From: Phaeoceros laevis | Lineage: Eukaryota > Anthocerotophyta > Anthocerotopsida > Notothyladales | DNA: 53,620 nucleotides | Reading direction: 5' to 3' | Assembly: GCA_049999765.1 (NCBI GenBank) | Contig: JBNGIQ010009419.1 | Location: forward strand, 1-53,620 | Part shown: positions 21,049 through 33,982 of the stretch, one piece after another | How positions within the stretch are numbered: position 1 is the stretch's first letter | Layout of the letters: each line of letters opens with the position of its first letter | Translations under genes and position numbers: made by a program | Notes under the pieces: generated by a model | The model's database searches: none | Told to the model about the DNA's origin: nothing | What the model saw: only the letters and a program-made list of their open reading frames with translations

Positions 21049-22017
21049 GTGCAGGGGATGGCTGCACAGGGGATCGGAGCTGTGGCGGCTGTTGTGCCGT
21101 CAATAGCTTCATCCTCGGGAGCTTTACATCGGACAGGGAGCAGCTGCAGCTTCAGTTCCAGCTCTGTGAATTTCCCGCTGAAGGCAGGTTGGACTCGGAG
21201 CGTGGCAGCTTCGTCCTCAGGAGTGTTCGACTCTGCCATAGCCGAGGTGAATAGTAGCAGAGTAGTGTGCGCTTGCGCTGCAGGACAGAGCGAGCCGGGT
21301 CCCAGCGGAAGCAAGGGCGAAGAGGAGGAGGAGAAGGAGAAGCAGGAAGACGACGACGTTGCAGCGAGGGTGCAAGCCTTGGACTGGCGGGCCTTCAGGG
21401 CTAGGCTTGTGCAGGGGAGCGTGGTGCAGCAGCGCTGGGCACACCCGCTGGTGGAGCCGGAGAAGGGATGCCTGCTCATCGCACACCCCACGGCCTTCGG
21501 CATCCGGCAGCCTTACTTCAATCAAGCTGTCATTTTCCTGTTCGCGCACGATGCAGAAGGCAGCGCCGGATTCATCCTCAACCGCCCCACGGAGTACAAG
21601 CTGGGGCAGCTTGCGGGCTTCGAGAAGTACATGCCCGAGTTCAATCACTCGCCGCTGTACATGGGAGGAGACGTAGGGACCGACCTCACTCAGGTTATCC
21701 ATGGAGTGCCGGACGTGGAAGATGCGAAGGAGATCATCTCCGGGGTTTATCTTGGTGGATTTAGCCGCATCAAGGAAAGTGTGAAGACCTCGTTGAGCAA
21801 GCCCAGCGATTACAGATGGTTCCTAGGATACTGTGGCTGGAGGCCGGGCCAGCTGGAGAGGGAAGTGGCGCATGGTGTCTGGTACCTCGCCTCCTGTTCC
21901 AAGGACATTGTAACTGACCAGTGCATTAAGCTTGAGCGGCCCCTCTGGAGGCAGGTTCTTGAGCTCATGGGAGGCCAGTATGCTGATATCTCGAAGCGTG
22001 CGTACGGCGAGACCTAG
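21049..22017 (+). CDS. Plastid UPF0301 (DUF179, AlgH-like) protein
   Basis: A single-exon gene of 322 aa. The Ser/Ala/Arg-rich N-terminus (about 70 residues) looks like a chloroplast transit peptide, followed by an acidic linker GEEEEEKEKQEDDD. The UPF0301 domain spans about residues 140-320: GCLLIAHPTAFGIRQPYF, then NQAVIFLFAHD, GFILNRPTEYKLGQL, YMGGDV, and RWFLGYCGWRPGQLEREV. These are the family hallmarks. The biochemical function is unknown in plants; the bacterial relative AlgH is linked to regulation but without a proven activity. ATGs at 21049 and 21058 are both possible starts. The gene faces UFL1 tail to tail. Confidence 0.9.
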   Translation: MQGMAAQGIGAVAAVVPSIASSSGALHRTGSSCSFSSSSVNFPLKAGWTRSVAASSSGVFDSAIAEVNSSRVVCACAAGQSEPGPSGSKGEEEEEKEKQEDDDVAARVQALDWRAFRARLVQGSVVQQRWAHPLVEPEKGCLLIAHPTAFGIRQPYFNQAVIFLFAHDAEGSAGFILNRPTEYKLGQLAGFEKYMPEFNHSPLYMGGDVGTDLTQVIHGVPDVEDAKEIISGVYLGGFSRIKESVKTSLSKPSDYRWFLGYCGWRPGQLEREVAHGVWYLASCSKDIVTDQCIKLERPLWRQVLELMGGQYADISKRAYGET

Positions 22018-22045
22018 GCCACCGGGATAGAGATTCTGTGCTTAT

Positions 22046-22400
22046 CATCGTCATTCTAGACATACGCAAGCTCTTCCCGTTGCTCGTCATTGAATCAGTC
22101 AAGACGTGATCAATTTAGTGTATTGGGAACAGGTCCTCGGCAGATATTCCAAGTCCCTTTTCCGCACTCTGTACAAATGCCACTGTGAATTGTATTTATT
22201 TGACGACTCTTCTCAGACTGCTAGTCATCTTCATTCTATACATAGGCAAGAGTTTCCTCTTGCTCTTCCTTGAATTTGTCAAGACGTGATCAATGTAGTA
22301 TACTGGGAGCAGGTTCTTGGCAAACATTCCAGGCCCCTGTTCTGCACGTGTACAAATGCCATTGTGAACTCTGTTCATTTGGCGACTCTTCTCAGACGTT
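22046..22400 (+). repeat. Tandem duplication (~178 bp) in the UPF0301 3' region
   Basis: Bases about 22046-22218 and 22226-22397 align end to end at an offset of 179-180 with scattered substitutions. Shared anchors include GTCAAGACGTGATCAAT, GTACAAATGCCA and GACTCTTCTCAGAC. The first copy starts 29 bp after the UPF0301 stop, so the 3' UTR or poly(A) region appears duplicated between two convergent genes. Confidence 0.85.
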
Positions 22401-22563
22401 TCGTCATTACGCCGTACTACTTGAAGCAAGGTAGGCAGCAGCAACACCCAGGGAGGAGCTGATACTCCAATACTGAGAAGTCCGATCCTTCCATAGAAAT
22501 CTCCCTTTGAGTGTCACGAAAAAGCCTCCTCGCTTTCCATCTGTCAACCGAAGGACCAATTAC

Positions 22564-25500
22564 CTACGAATTGCCGTTAGCATTTGCTGGTCTGCTGCTA
22601 TCAACCAAAGCCTTCAAATCTGCCATCTTGGATCGTAGGGTGACCCGCTCTTCCAAGGTGTCCGGGGCTGTCTCACCTTCCTGATAACAGCCAAGGACGT
22701 TGAGTTGAAAAGACTCCAGTACAAAAAAGTTCACGGAACTCAAATGAATCGTAATGACACTTACATCTGCCGATTGTAAAACTCGTACAGTGGCAGAGTG
22801 ATACTCCTGCAGAGTGTCAAAAGATTGTGCCGCCATGCTTTTCTGCGAGAGACAGGGTACTTTTGTCGTAACAGTGAACAGGACCGTTCCAAACATGTCA
22901 CAGCTGTCCTTGACATTACATAAGGCACAAGCCACTACTAACCTCTAAAAGCCCGACTGCTGCAGTCAAGGCTCTACCAGGTGCTTGCAGCGCCTTGTTG
23001 TAAACCTGCAAGTAACCCATCAGGCATATTACCTTCCGGCTAGCGGAACTCAACACAACGACAGAAGCCACGCAGTCGAAGATACGAAGTACCGAAAGCA
23101 AAACTTGAAATATCCGGATGCTTCGTAAAAAAACTTGATAAACATGGGGGGTTATTGATGGTGGCATGCCTGGATAAATAGAAGCCCAACAACCTTCGGG
23201 AGTAGTGCAATAGGATCTGTTTCTTCCAAAACTTGGTTCTGAAGAACCTGTAAGCCGACCACAGACAATGAGATCAAGCCAACAGCACAAACTAGCAGTC
23301 ACTACACACGGGCTCACCTTGCCATGTGCATGTAGACAACATGCACCGAGCTATGTGGTTAAAGCCAACATTGCAAACTCGCAATCACCACTGCGAGACA
23401 GAGGGATTCACCTTGCGATGTGCATGCAGTAATGCTCGCTCACTCTTCTTATCTAACTTCCTCAACCTCAGACCACTGCACCACGTAGCCGACAGGTTGT
23501 TACTAATCATTGTCCCTCTGGACAGCATGCCAGTGCGCATAAGATGCAACACTCTCTCTTGTCAGAATCACCTACCTTTCTGTAATGGCTGAGTCTAAAG
23601 CATCGTCGAAAGCATCAATGTCCTGCCAAAATTAGAACCACGACAAACAAACTATACTTCAGCAAATTATTTTTACTAGAGCACACTTGGTCATACTCTT
23701 TGTAAAGTAGCACGTCCCATCTGAGTCGAAGCAACAGGCAAGCATCTTACCTTGCCTTCTAGTGCCTCCACCATCGCGGTTGCTGCCTTTGCATGTGAAG
23801 AAACAGGGAGACTCTTCGCCTGCACCAATGAAACCCAACCTTCAAAACGAGAACCTAGACAGGCTCCTCCTCAGTGATGCTTACAGCTACAACTATGACG
23901 ACTGATTAGAAGGATTGAAGCATATTCAGCATAGATACCATTGAGAGACGCTGACCAGCACTGAAGGAGCCTTGGAACGTTAGCTCATCAGCCGTATCCA
24001 CAACCTCCCCCCTATCCAGTCTACTCTCTAGTACCTGCCAACAAATAAACCTATTGAGGACTCTGACACCGCGGCAAGACAGCACAGTATGCATCAGAAA
24101 AGGTGAAGCCCCAAAAACCTGAGTATGCAGGAACACATCTACGATTTCAGAAGCGACAGTGCGCAATAAATGCCTCAACAGTACAACCTGCGAAAAGAGG
24201 AGACAACCATTAGCAGGCATGCTTATTCAACATGACAGTACTAATGTGTATAGCCATCACTACTTATAGCAGTTTAAACAGACGTCAGACTCCATCCACC
24301 ACAGTGTAGAAGCAGATGAACGTACAGAAATAGCCTTGTCCTCCTCAAAGAGCTCAACAGCTTTGGTATACAGTTGAAGATTCGCATAAGTCTGCATGCA
24401 TTTCAAGTGTCTTCAGATATATGGTAGGAAGCAAATACTTCCACCAAACCTCCAGAATGAAGCACATTAACCATTTTCATGTTAAGTGGAGCACTCCCTG
24501 CATCGTACCTCCCCTATCTTTTGCTGCAAAGATTCCAAGCGGCGCCTTCTGTCATCGGTTCGTGCACTAAATATAGCACGCTTCATTGCAAACCACGATG
24601 AAACTAGGGCAGGTCTGAGCGACGCTGTAAGAATTGTGGCCAACTTCCCAGATTCACCGTCGTCTGGAACACAATTGGATCCAAAGTTTCAGGCGAAGAA
24701 GTGTCACATCTCCCCAGCGAACAGCCTGAAAAGACGCATGGTGCAGGGATCCAATAATAGCTACCTGCTCCAGCAGTTTCCATATCAGGGTACCACTCCA
24801 AAATCCTCTCAACCATATGTTCAAAAGAAGGAACGCCAGCTTCTTCCTCCAATGTCAACCTGCCTGAATCTGATACATCAGGCTGACCTTCATCCTTCAT
24901 GCTGTGTCCTCCCTTGACTTTGCCTTTCCTTCTGCTTTTGGAGCCCTTTGAACCCTCTTCGACTTGTTTGTCACTAGAACCTTTGGACTTGGACGCAGGC
25001 TGCACAACCTTCCCTTTACTTCTTCTCCCGCTCTTGTCATTCTGAACCTCGTCACTATGGTCACCAGCAGTGGAGCTTTTCCTATCGGGCTGAGCTTCCA
25101 GATTTAAAGTTTTTGCGCCTTCTACTAATGTCTGGCTTGCTGCCACCTTGGACTGAGCAGACTTTCTCATCTCAGCTTCAAACTTCTCAAATAAACCCTG
25201 CAGGAAATTTAGAAAGAAACTCAAGGCGTGGGACTAACAAGGTTCTCAAAAACCACGTCAGGAATAGACCCACTGGACATGGAATGCCAAATCCTTGTAC
25301 AGAACTGCTTGCCTTAACCAGAAGGTTGCTGACAACACAAGTGTCAGCAAAAACTTCGGCATGTCCATCCTGCGAACCGAAGTGATATGAAGAATTAGAA
25401 GCTAACCAGAATAAGCAGAGAATTAAAATTTACTTGCATGAATGCAGCAGCCATCTACTCTGTAAGCCCTTTTGCCATTTGTAGGTCCGATGCTTACTTT

Positions 25501-27352
25501 TTTCGCCTTCTGCACAGATGGGCACATGGATACCACTTTTGCAGCATCAGATGTTCCAAAGGATGATGGAAGAAGTGCAAGGGCATCAAACCTGCATGTT
25601 AATAAAACATCAATGGAAATTACATGCCACTCAAATCATAATATAGTAGGGAGCAGTTTTTACAATCTTCTTGGATACGAGAACAGTCTAAATAAGTTCT
25701 TACTCCGAGATCCTTCTAGTCAATTAGAAAACGGTGTGACTACCTACCATCCACCACCATTTACAGCCTCTTCTGCTGCTGCATCTACGACGTTGATAAA
25801 AGAGGGGTGCACAAAGACAGAATCAAGGGCAATCCCTTCTTGATAGTTAGCCTAATGAGTTGACAACATCGCGTTAGAATTGTTCAGCATTTATCGCACC
25901 GAAAACCAGAGACATGAAAATCCATACCTGCAGATACTGCTTGGGCTGAGGTACAGCCAACTTCCGCAGGTTCTCATAAGCAATGAATCCATTCTGTTGG
26001 TACATGTGCAGACAAGATAGTTGTAAGCATCCCGTGTCCTGCTCATAAAGGTGACCTACAACAGGATGTTGAATAGCAAATTTCCAACACCCAGAAGTCT
26101 GACCTGCGAATAGAACACACCAATGCTGTCTCGCTGCGATTGCAAGAATACCTGTTCGTGCAAGGAGGGAATGTGTGAAGATGCAGGCCTTTGAGTAAGT
26201 GCCAAACAAGCCAAAATTGCGTCTATTGCAGTATGGAACGAAGTGCACTCCAGAACAGGTGTAGTAACTGACTAAGATTCTGAGTTCTTGTCTTAGGATA
26301 ATGTCCTCACCAGAGGTGTCCATAATGCCCCACCTCCTCTAAGTGTCCCCAAAACAGCCTCATCCGCCACCAGACTATTTAGCAGTGAGTGGAACAAGCC
26401 ACCCTCTCCAAGTGTCCCACTGACTGATTTGTCCCCTTCTCGAAGCTGCTGTTGTACGGATATCCAAATGGCAGAGAGCGGAGTTGGCACTGTCAAAGCT
26501 CGGGTGCAGCCCCTGATCATTGCTTGGACACGTGACACAAAAGCAGGAGTGTATAGCTGACCACCCTCAAGTTTACCATCTATCTGCGAAGGGCAAACAA
26601 TACTCGTCATCCCAGCCAACAGAATCAGCTAACAGAGCTCAGAAGCATATGTGTAAACTAACACAAATTACAGTCCATACCAGCTTTCCCAGCCGAGAAT
26701 CTAATGCAGCAGATAGCAGCTCAGCTCCAACACTAAAACGTTTGGCAAGTTCTGCAAGAGGCAGGTGTCCAGCCTCTTGTAAGGTTTGGTTCACCTCCTC
26801 CGCCATATTATCCCAAAATGATGAGGACAAAATCTCGCCCTGTACTAGTGCCAGATCTGGATTGCTAGCCACCACCTGCTCAGCCTGCTTTTCGACATGG
26901 TAAAGATCAACCCCTATTGTGGCTGCCAGGTCAATTAATGATACTCGACCTAGCCGCTTCACTTCTGCATCTACCTCCGTTCTCAGTCGTTCCTACAAAC
27001 ATGTGAGAAAAAATGAAATCCATTTACTACCATATGCTGGCAGTGAGGAAACAGAACCTGTTTGATGCAGCATGCAAAACTTGATAGAACATGGTTGACA
27101 TCCATGCGTCCCTCAGAACACACCAAAAGCAATTGATCACTGATCAGTTGATCACTGATGTTCAGGCAGTCGTCATACCTGTGTAAGGTACTCCTTCCCT
27201 GTAACTGTGTGTAGCAAATTGCTATCCAAAAGTTTGAGCTGTTGCAACTTGGTCACCAGCTCGACCACATTTCGCTCAGACAATCTGGCAGCAGATTTTG
27301 CTTCCTGTGCCGCTGCGAAGAGATTTTGCAATGCCAACAACTCTGGGTCCAT
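22564..27352 (-). CDS. UFL1: E3 UFM1-protein ligase 1 homologue, 20 exons
   Basis: Exons (5' to 3'): 27179-27352, 26681-26992, 26311-26583, 26104-26151, 25928-25993, 25748-25851, 25498-25591, 25313-25369, 24765-25197, 24509-24624, 24326-24391, 24119-24187, 23939-24034, 23751-23819, 23576-23622, 23412-23466, 23170-23247, 22943-23005, 22765-22842, 22564-22680; 2415 nt, 804 aa, close to the plant family length. UFL1 transfers UFM1 to substrates at the ER (ribosome UFMylation, ER-phagy). Visible: N-terminal MDPELLALQNLF, SLIDLAATIGVDLYHVEKQA, EGGQLYTPAFV, a central Lys/Ser-rich disordered stretch in exon 9, and a C-terminal helical part with VVGLLFIQ|VYNKALQAPGRA. Two introns, after exon 8 (AAG|GCAAGC) and exon 17 (CAG|GCATGC), appear to use GC donors; for the first, CTG|GTTAAG is a GT alternative that costs two residues. 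Confidence 0.95.
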
Positions 27353-27845
27353 GTTGCTTTAGAAGAATCACTCAGCTGACTCCCTGGCTCCTGTGCGTCC
27401 GGGACCCCTACAACGATGACACAAAAGCACGGAAATTTCTTCTGCAAAACCACCCGATTTTGACAATGCAGGTCGGCATCCGCTGCTCGGAGGAGAAGAA
27501 TTTGGAGCAGACACCGTTTTCGAGAACAGCTCGATTCCGGCAAAGCATGAATTTAGAGCGACAGGCAAGGTGCTCGTAATTCATGTGAAAACGCCAACTG
27601 CTAAATGTCGAAAAGTCCAGTAGTTTGTAGTGTAACGTTAGACCGTGATAGGGAAGCTTCATGAATTCAGCAGATACCTAGGAGGAACGAAGTGTCTAAC
27701 GCAGCCAGAAATATACACGTCCATGGGAGGGTTGTTGATGCGCCTTCAAAATAGAGCTTGCGAAAGCTGAAAATTGCCCATTGACTCCGAGCTGTTTGTC
27801 ACATTTCTACGGTAGTTGGAGCTTGGAGGCGCGGAGTGAGCAAAC
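27353..27845. promoter_or_regulatory. Bidirectional promoter region between UFL1 and RPT2
   Basis: Only 493 bp separate the two ATGs, which point away from each other, so both promoters and 5' UTRs must share this DNA. No TATA box stands out. No other gene is seen. Confidence 0.6.
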
Positions 27846-29832
27846 ATGGGGCAGGGGCAGTCCGGGAACATGGGAGGGCGGCAGGGACCTCCGGGGGAGC
27901 GCAAGCCGGATGACAAGAAGGAGAAGAAGTACGAACCAGCGGCCCCGCCCACGCGGGTCGGCAGGAAACAGCGGAAGCAGAAGGGACCTGAAGCAGCTGC
28001 GCGGCTGCCAGTCGTCACTCCAGCCACCAGGTGCAAGCTTAGGCTGTTAAAACTTGACCGAATCAAGGATTATTTGTTGATGGAGGAGGAATTCGTCACC
28101 AACCAGGAGCGGTTGAAACCTCAGGAGGACAAAAATGAAGAGGACCGGTCCAAGGTGGACGATTTGAGGGGGTCGCCCATGAGTGTCGGCAATTTGGAGG
28201 AGATTATAGATGAGAACCACGCAATTGTTTCATCCTCTGTTGGTCCCGAGTACTACGTGAACATTTTGTCCTTCGTTGACAAGGACCAACTAGAGCCAGG
28301 TTGTGCCATTCTTATGCACAACAAGGTACGTACCAAAACTTGACCTCTGAATTGTGCTCCAGGCAGGAGACTGGCGATGAGTTCGCTGCATTACTTAGGT
28401 CACGTTCATCTAGGCATGTGGTTCTGCTGGCTGTAAGACGGTGGACTCAATCAGGGTAAGTCGGTGGACCAGAATGTGTTTCGTGCTGATTTCTTCTACT
28501 GACTTTCTTTTCTTTTTGGACTAGGTGCTTTCAGTGGTTGGTCTCCTGCAGGATGAGGTGGATCCCATGGTCTCAGTTATGAAAGTAGAAAAGGCACCAC
28601 TGGAGTCGTATGCAGACATTGGAGGTTTGGATGCTCAGATACAAGAAATTAAGGAAGCAGTGGAGCTGCCTCTCACCCATCCAGAGCTCTATGAGGACAT
28701 CGGCATCAAGCCTCCCAAAGGTGTTATACTATACGGAGAGCCGGGCACAGGGAAAACTCTGCTAGCCAAGGTAACCTCATTTTCATCGTCTTCTGGTTTA
28801 GGGATTTGGCTGGTTGGCAGATGTTTTATTTCCTCTGTACGGGATGCTTTGCAGGCTGTTGCCAACTCGACATCAGCAACTTTTCTTCGGGTAGTGGGAA
28901 GTGAGCTGATTCAGAAGTACCTAGGAGATGGACCCAAACTAGTAAGAGAGCTTTTCCGCGTGGCTGATGAGCTTTCTCCATCAATCGTGTTCATTGATGA
29001 GATCGATGCAGTGGGAACCAAGAGGTGTTGCTCTCAACCCATATATCACTCACTCTGTGTGTGTTTTGGAGGAGTTTGAAGGCTCCTGCTCGTAGTCCAT
29101 TTCATCCACAGTGCTGGTGATTGACTGTGTAGATATGATGCCCATTCGGGTGGAGAACGCGAAATCCAGAGAACAATGTTGGAGTTGCTAAATCAGCTTG
29201 ATGGTTTTGATGCCCGAGGAGATGTAAAAGTCATTCTGGCAACAAACCGAATTGAAACATTAGACCCAGCCTTGCTTCGCCCTGGAAGAATCGACAGGAA
29301 GATAGAGTTTCCTCTACCGGATATCAAGACACGAAGACGGATTTTCCAGGTTTTGATCATCAGTTGAATCGTTGTTATGTAGTCTAGCCGCACAGCCTTC
29401 TGATCAGTTCTGATTGCTGCTGTTCTCTTGCCTTGTTGCCACAGATACACACTTCAAGAATGACCCTTTCAGATGATGTAAACCTTGAGGAGTTTGTGAT
29501 GACAAAGGATGAATTTTCTGGTGCTGATATCAAAGCAATTTGTACAGAAGCCGGTTTGCTTGCTCTAAGGGAGCGGCGAATGAAGGTACTGATGTTTGTT
29601 CAATTTGATTGGATTATCATACTTGCAGGCTGCTGGGGAGTCTGTTGACGTAGTTGTTGGATTGTGAAAGCTGTGCTTGGAACCATTTTGGTTGGTGTGC
29701 TTTGCTTGGATTGCTGGCATCATAGGTGAACTTGCCATGTTTGTGCAGGTTACACAAATTGATTTTAAGAAAGCTAAAGAAAAGGTCATGTACAAGAAGA
29801 AAGAAGGTGTGCCAGAAGGTCTATACATGTAA
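27846..29832 (+). CDS. RPT2: 26S proteasome regulatory subunit 4 (RPT2 AAA-ATPase), 6 exons
   Basis: Exons 27846-28325, 28525-28770, 28855-29024, 29133-29349, 29445-29585, 29749-29832; 1338 nt, 445 aa, the usual length. RPT2 is one of six ATPases of the 19S base that unfold substrates and open the 20S gate. The N-terminus [10 protein letters not shown] carries the Gly2 myristoylation signal known for this subunit. Then a coiled-coil/OB part, Walker A GEPGTGKT (residues 231-238), Walker B IVFIDEID (about 286-293), the [14 protein letters not shown] pore region, [20 protein letters not shown] with Arg fingers, and a C-terminal LYM tail (HbYX-type) that docks into the 20S ring. All splice phases agree. 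It is head-to-head with UFL1. Confidence 0.97.
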
Positions 29833-32800
29833 CAGATTGTTCACAAGAATTCCTGGCACATCGGGTGTCGAGTCGCCGGTTCTAAGCTACGAAGAAATGA
29901 ACTCTACCTCACGATGTGCTCAACCCTTTGATCTAGTAGCTGGAGCATTTTGTGAGACATTCTAATCCATACCGACGCCTCAGTTTTGGGCATTTCGGTA
30001 GACCCTCAGCGGGAGAGCATGCCATTGTCCTTACCATGCCATTGTGACTGGTATGAAAGAGGTGCATTCTACCGGCCTGCAATTCCACCGACTCCTAGTT
30101 CGGTTCAGCGCACCTTTGCCGGCCTGTGTCAAGCTGACATACTGTGGCCGAGCACATAGGGCCTTTTAGGAGGCGCAGCAACTGTCATAAGCTGTGGATT
30201 AACAATATCTCTTATGACCTCTTGGAATCTTGTGCCATGGGAGACTTGGAGTTCCTCAATTGGGGTGGATCAGGGCACCGTGAATGATCAGCACTTGTAA
30301 CGTCTGGGCTTGACCACTTCCAGCGCAAGAACCCGTCCTCCGTGATAATTTGCACTAAAATGAAGTGCTAGTGATCTCGCAGAGCAAGTGTCCCTCCACA
30401 TGGACCCACAAGCACGCAATGAAGCTTCTTCTTCTAGAGGTTCCCAAGTCTCGTCCTTACTACGTGCGAGTTTCCTCTCTGGAAACCTCTCGCGCTATCA
30501 TGTCAGCCTGCCATTTAGATCCAATTCCGGCAAGTAGACTTCTATCAGCTACTAGACTAGTAGTTCTAGTAGTTCTAGTAGAACTCTGCCAATTCCTCAC
30601 TTGTAGCTCTTCATTTTTGGGCTGGAGCGGCACGGACTCCACTGTTGGATCCTTGTTGAAAGTGCACTAGGCATGAGGATTCCCATACAATGGCATACAT
30701 GTGTAGGGACATCATGTCCCTGCACATGTCCCTGGGCTGCACATGATGGGCTTGGGGAAGTGTCAGCAGATGGTAGACTATCCGAAACATCTTCAATTCA
30801 GCGGAAATTCGCAGGCCCGAGTCTACCGCTGGTATATGCCCAAAGTACGGCGGGCATATGCAGTTACTATAGGGAATTGGCACGACAGAATAGGAATTAT
30901 CCTTAGCTTATGGGCTAGTCTACCTGCCATCCAGTTCACATTGTCTTGCCTGTCGCTCCCCAGTACCATCATTCAACCAAGGCCCGGAGGTTAATGCAGA
31001 AGCTGCACCTGGTGCCGGATCCAGGTCCAGGCTCACCACTGAACTTGTGTGGTTCGAACCAGATAGAGTAAGTAAGGTGGTTTCCTGCCGGACAGGCTCA
31101 CCAACGTTCAGCAGCTTGCCCCATCTTTGTTTATATAAAGGATGGTAGTAGTATGGTACCCGACCTGACATATTTACACTAGAACTGGAGGCCGCCCTTC
31201 CCCATTTCCACTTCCATCCTGCAACCGCCACCAATAGCACGCCACACCATACGCATCATAAGAGGGTACTCTTGGAGGCGCCTTGGTATGAGAAGCTCTT
31301 GAGTCAATCCACATTATCCTTGCTCATTTTCATGTGCGGGATGTGTATGAAGGCTAGAGCCGTGTGCAAAGCATAGCTGCTCTACATGTCCTATCCTAAC
31401 TAGTTATCCTATAGGCCTCAACAAGAATGAATAGTCTTGTTTACAATTGACTTGGAAAGCAGCCAAATAGCACCCATGTCATATAGCACCCTCTGGGACA
31501 TGCACATTCTTAAGTGGAGTCTATATATGGTGCATTATTTTCCTACTACTACTATTATCCAAATTGGATAATCAAGATAGCCCAGGTGAACTTATTGTGT
31601 CTTTGTGTTGGAAGTATGTGATGGCTCATTAGGAATGGTATGGATTGAATAGAAATTCTGAAGTGGAGTAGGTGGCACATTATGTCTCTACTACTGTTCT
31701 CCAATTGGATCATCACAATAGCCTAGATCGCAATCCTCCCACCATCCAAGCTAGGTTAGGTGCATGTTTCCAATTTGGTTGCGTACTTGCATAGAAGCCT
31801 AGACAAATAGTTTGTTGTGTTTCTAGTTCCTATGAAAAGAGACTAGAATCTAAGTATGTGTGCTGTCAACCATTTTCTAGTCTTGTAGGGTGTTTGAGGG
31901 CACATTAACACCACACCTTCGTACGAGAGAGTAATGTTTTCTACCTTCCTAATTGTATCTTGTTGCTGGTAACACGGGCTTCAACACTAACTTAGAGCAA
32001 GGTGACACTTTATCTAGTCCAGAGCTAGTGTAAGGGTATCACTTTAACAATGTAGAACAAGCTTAAGACTATCATTTCCTTCAACAATATAAGAGGGATG
32101 GGTCTTCCATTGCATGAGGATGAGGTGTCTTTTTGTACAACATACCATCCTAACATAACAGTGAAACTTTCACAAGGAGCTCGGAGGTTTGGGGTTATCA
32201 GCCTGCACCATATGCGCCAAGAAGAAAGTAGTACAGAATTGCTAAAACCTGGTTGTGACATGACTCATGAGGGCAAACAAGAAAGAACAGTGCGTACGGG
32301 CAAAGGGATCGATCATTTTCGTGGTTCCGAGGAAGAAGTAAGTTGGTACAAAAGGGAGGGCGCACCTACTTGCTTTGCTTACGCTTCACCAACCCCCTCG
32401 TTTTCATTCATTATCGAACCTGGGCTTGCTACGAGCATCTGTCGGGCAGCTGCAGTTAGTTACTCGCCTAGCAACCACCGGATAGCTTTTTACTAACTTG
32501 GGCTCCGCTTGGCTCCGCTCCCCCGGATAAGGCTGCTACCCGTCTCCTCTCCTCCCACGAACCAGACGCGACATCGCACGTGAAGCGGGCGTAATCTACA
32601 GTCGCACCTGATCTGGAAATTCCTGCTGCCATAATTGTCTGTGTACTTTGCTTCTAATTATCTTCACGGTAGGACTTTGTAATGTAATTATGTGGGTTTT
32701 CTTGTGTAACATCGATCACAATAATCATACTAATGAACCGAATGGCCGCTAATAAGCAGCCGCCTGTAAGCTGCGCACGGACGGATTATTTTTAGGAAAA

Positions 32801-33582
32801 AGGTTGTGATTTTGCGGTTCAGTGCACTTGATCGGGGGGCGTGCCGCCTTCCGACGAGAGAGATGGAGGGAGCAGATGCATTCCTCGTCTACTACTTGTG
32901 CAGAGACGATTACGTATGCGTACATACATCCTTTGGCTTCCTAGGTGAGCGACGCAGTTTGATCAGGACAGGTAGGTAGGTGAAGCCCTGCCGAAGCGGA
33001 TTTGTACCCGGGCCGAAGCAGGGCCGAGCCGAGCCGAGCCGGACGGGTTAGGTACCACCCTCACCTTGCCCTTCTTTCTCACTCTTGCTTCGCTTGCGCT
33101 CTCTTCTTCCTTTTTGCCTTGCTTCCTCCTACCCCGGACCTTGCCCTGCCTCGCCTTGAAGGTCTTTGCTTGGCCCGGGGTCGCATCTGTGAAGGGAAGC
33201 AGGCAGGCATTCGGGTGGCACGCTTGTCGCGGGCTCTAGTGTGGCGTTGCTGATCATCGTGCGCATCGGGCTTCGGGCAATTGCAGTGGTCGTCGAGGAG
33301 AGACCTTCTTTGCAGGCAGCCAGTCACCCTTCTTGTTGTCAGCAGGGAGCTAATATAAGGGAAGGCGGAGAGGAGGCAGGCGCAGGGAGTGAGGGATGAT
33401 CAGTGGTTTGTATTCTGCAATCGTAGACTAGCTGCCGAAGGTCGAGGCTTCTTGCTCGCTGCGATGGCCAGGCGGGATCTTGCTGGCTCCGAGGGCCTAG
33501 TGCGAGCGCAGGGCTGAGGATTAGGGTAAGAGCGAGCATTTTTTGGCCATGGCCGGTTAGGTTACGCGTTTCTTGCTGGCGG
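29833..33582. other. Long intergenic stretch, no gene recognised
   Basis: 3.7 kb after RPT2. It contains the RPT2 3' UTR, short palindromic bits (GGGACAT/ATGTCCC near 30705-30719) and many short frames of no recognisable family, such as 32098-32496. From about 33000 the sequence becomes GC-rich, with a GCCGAGCCGAGCC run near 33024, probably the promoter/5' UTR of the zinc-finger gene. I see no intact mobile element or RNA gene. Confidence 0.55.
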
Positions 33583-33982
33583 NNNNNNNNNNNNNNNNNN
33601 NNNNNNNNNNNNNNNNNNNNNNNNNNNNNNNNNNNNNNNNNNNNNNNNNNNNNNNNNNNNNNNNNNNNNNNNNNNNNNNNNNNNNNNNNNNNNNNNNNNN
33701 NNNNNNNNNNNNNNNNNNNNNNNNNNNNNNNNNNNNNNNNNNNNNNNNNNNNNNNNNNNNNNNNNNNNNNNNNNNNNNNNNNNNNNNNNNNNNNNNNNNN
33801 NNNNNNNNNNNNNNNNNNNNNNNNNNNNNNNNNNNNNNNNNNNNNNNNNNNNNNNNNNNNNNNNNNNNNNNNNNNNNNNNNNNNNNNNNNNNNNNNNNNN
33901 NNNNNNNNNNNNNNNNNNNNNNNNNNNNNNNNNNNNNNNNNNNNNNNNNNNNNNNNNNNNNNNNNNNNNNNNNNNNNNNNNN
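33583..33982. other. Assembly gap (400 N)
   Basis: Exactly 400 undetermined bases lie upstream of the zinc-finger gene. Promoter, 5' UTR or an additional 5' exon could be hidden here. The round length suggests an estimated or fixed-size scaffold gap. Confidence 0.98.

Noticed and set aside
31040-31065. GGTTCGAACC, tRNA T-arm-like
   Set aside because: No acceptor, D or anticodon arms at the right spacing; it is an isolated palindrome.
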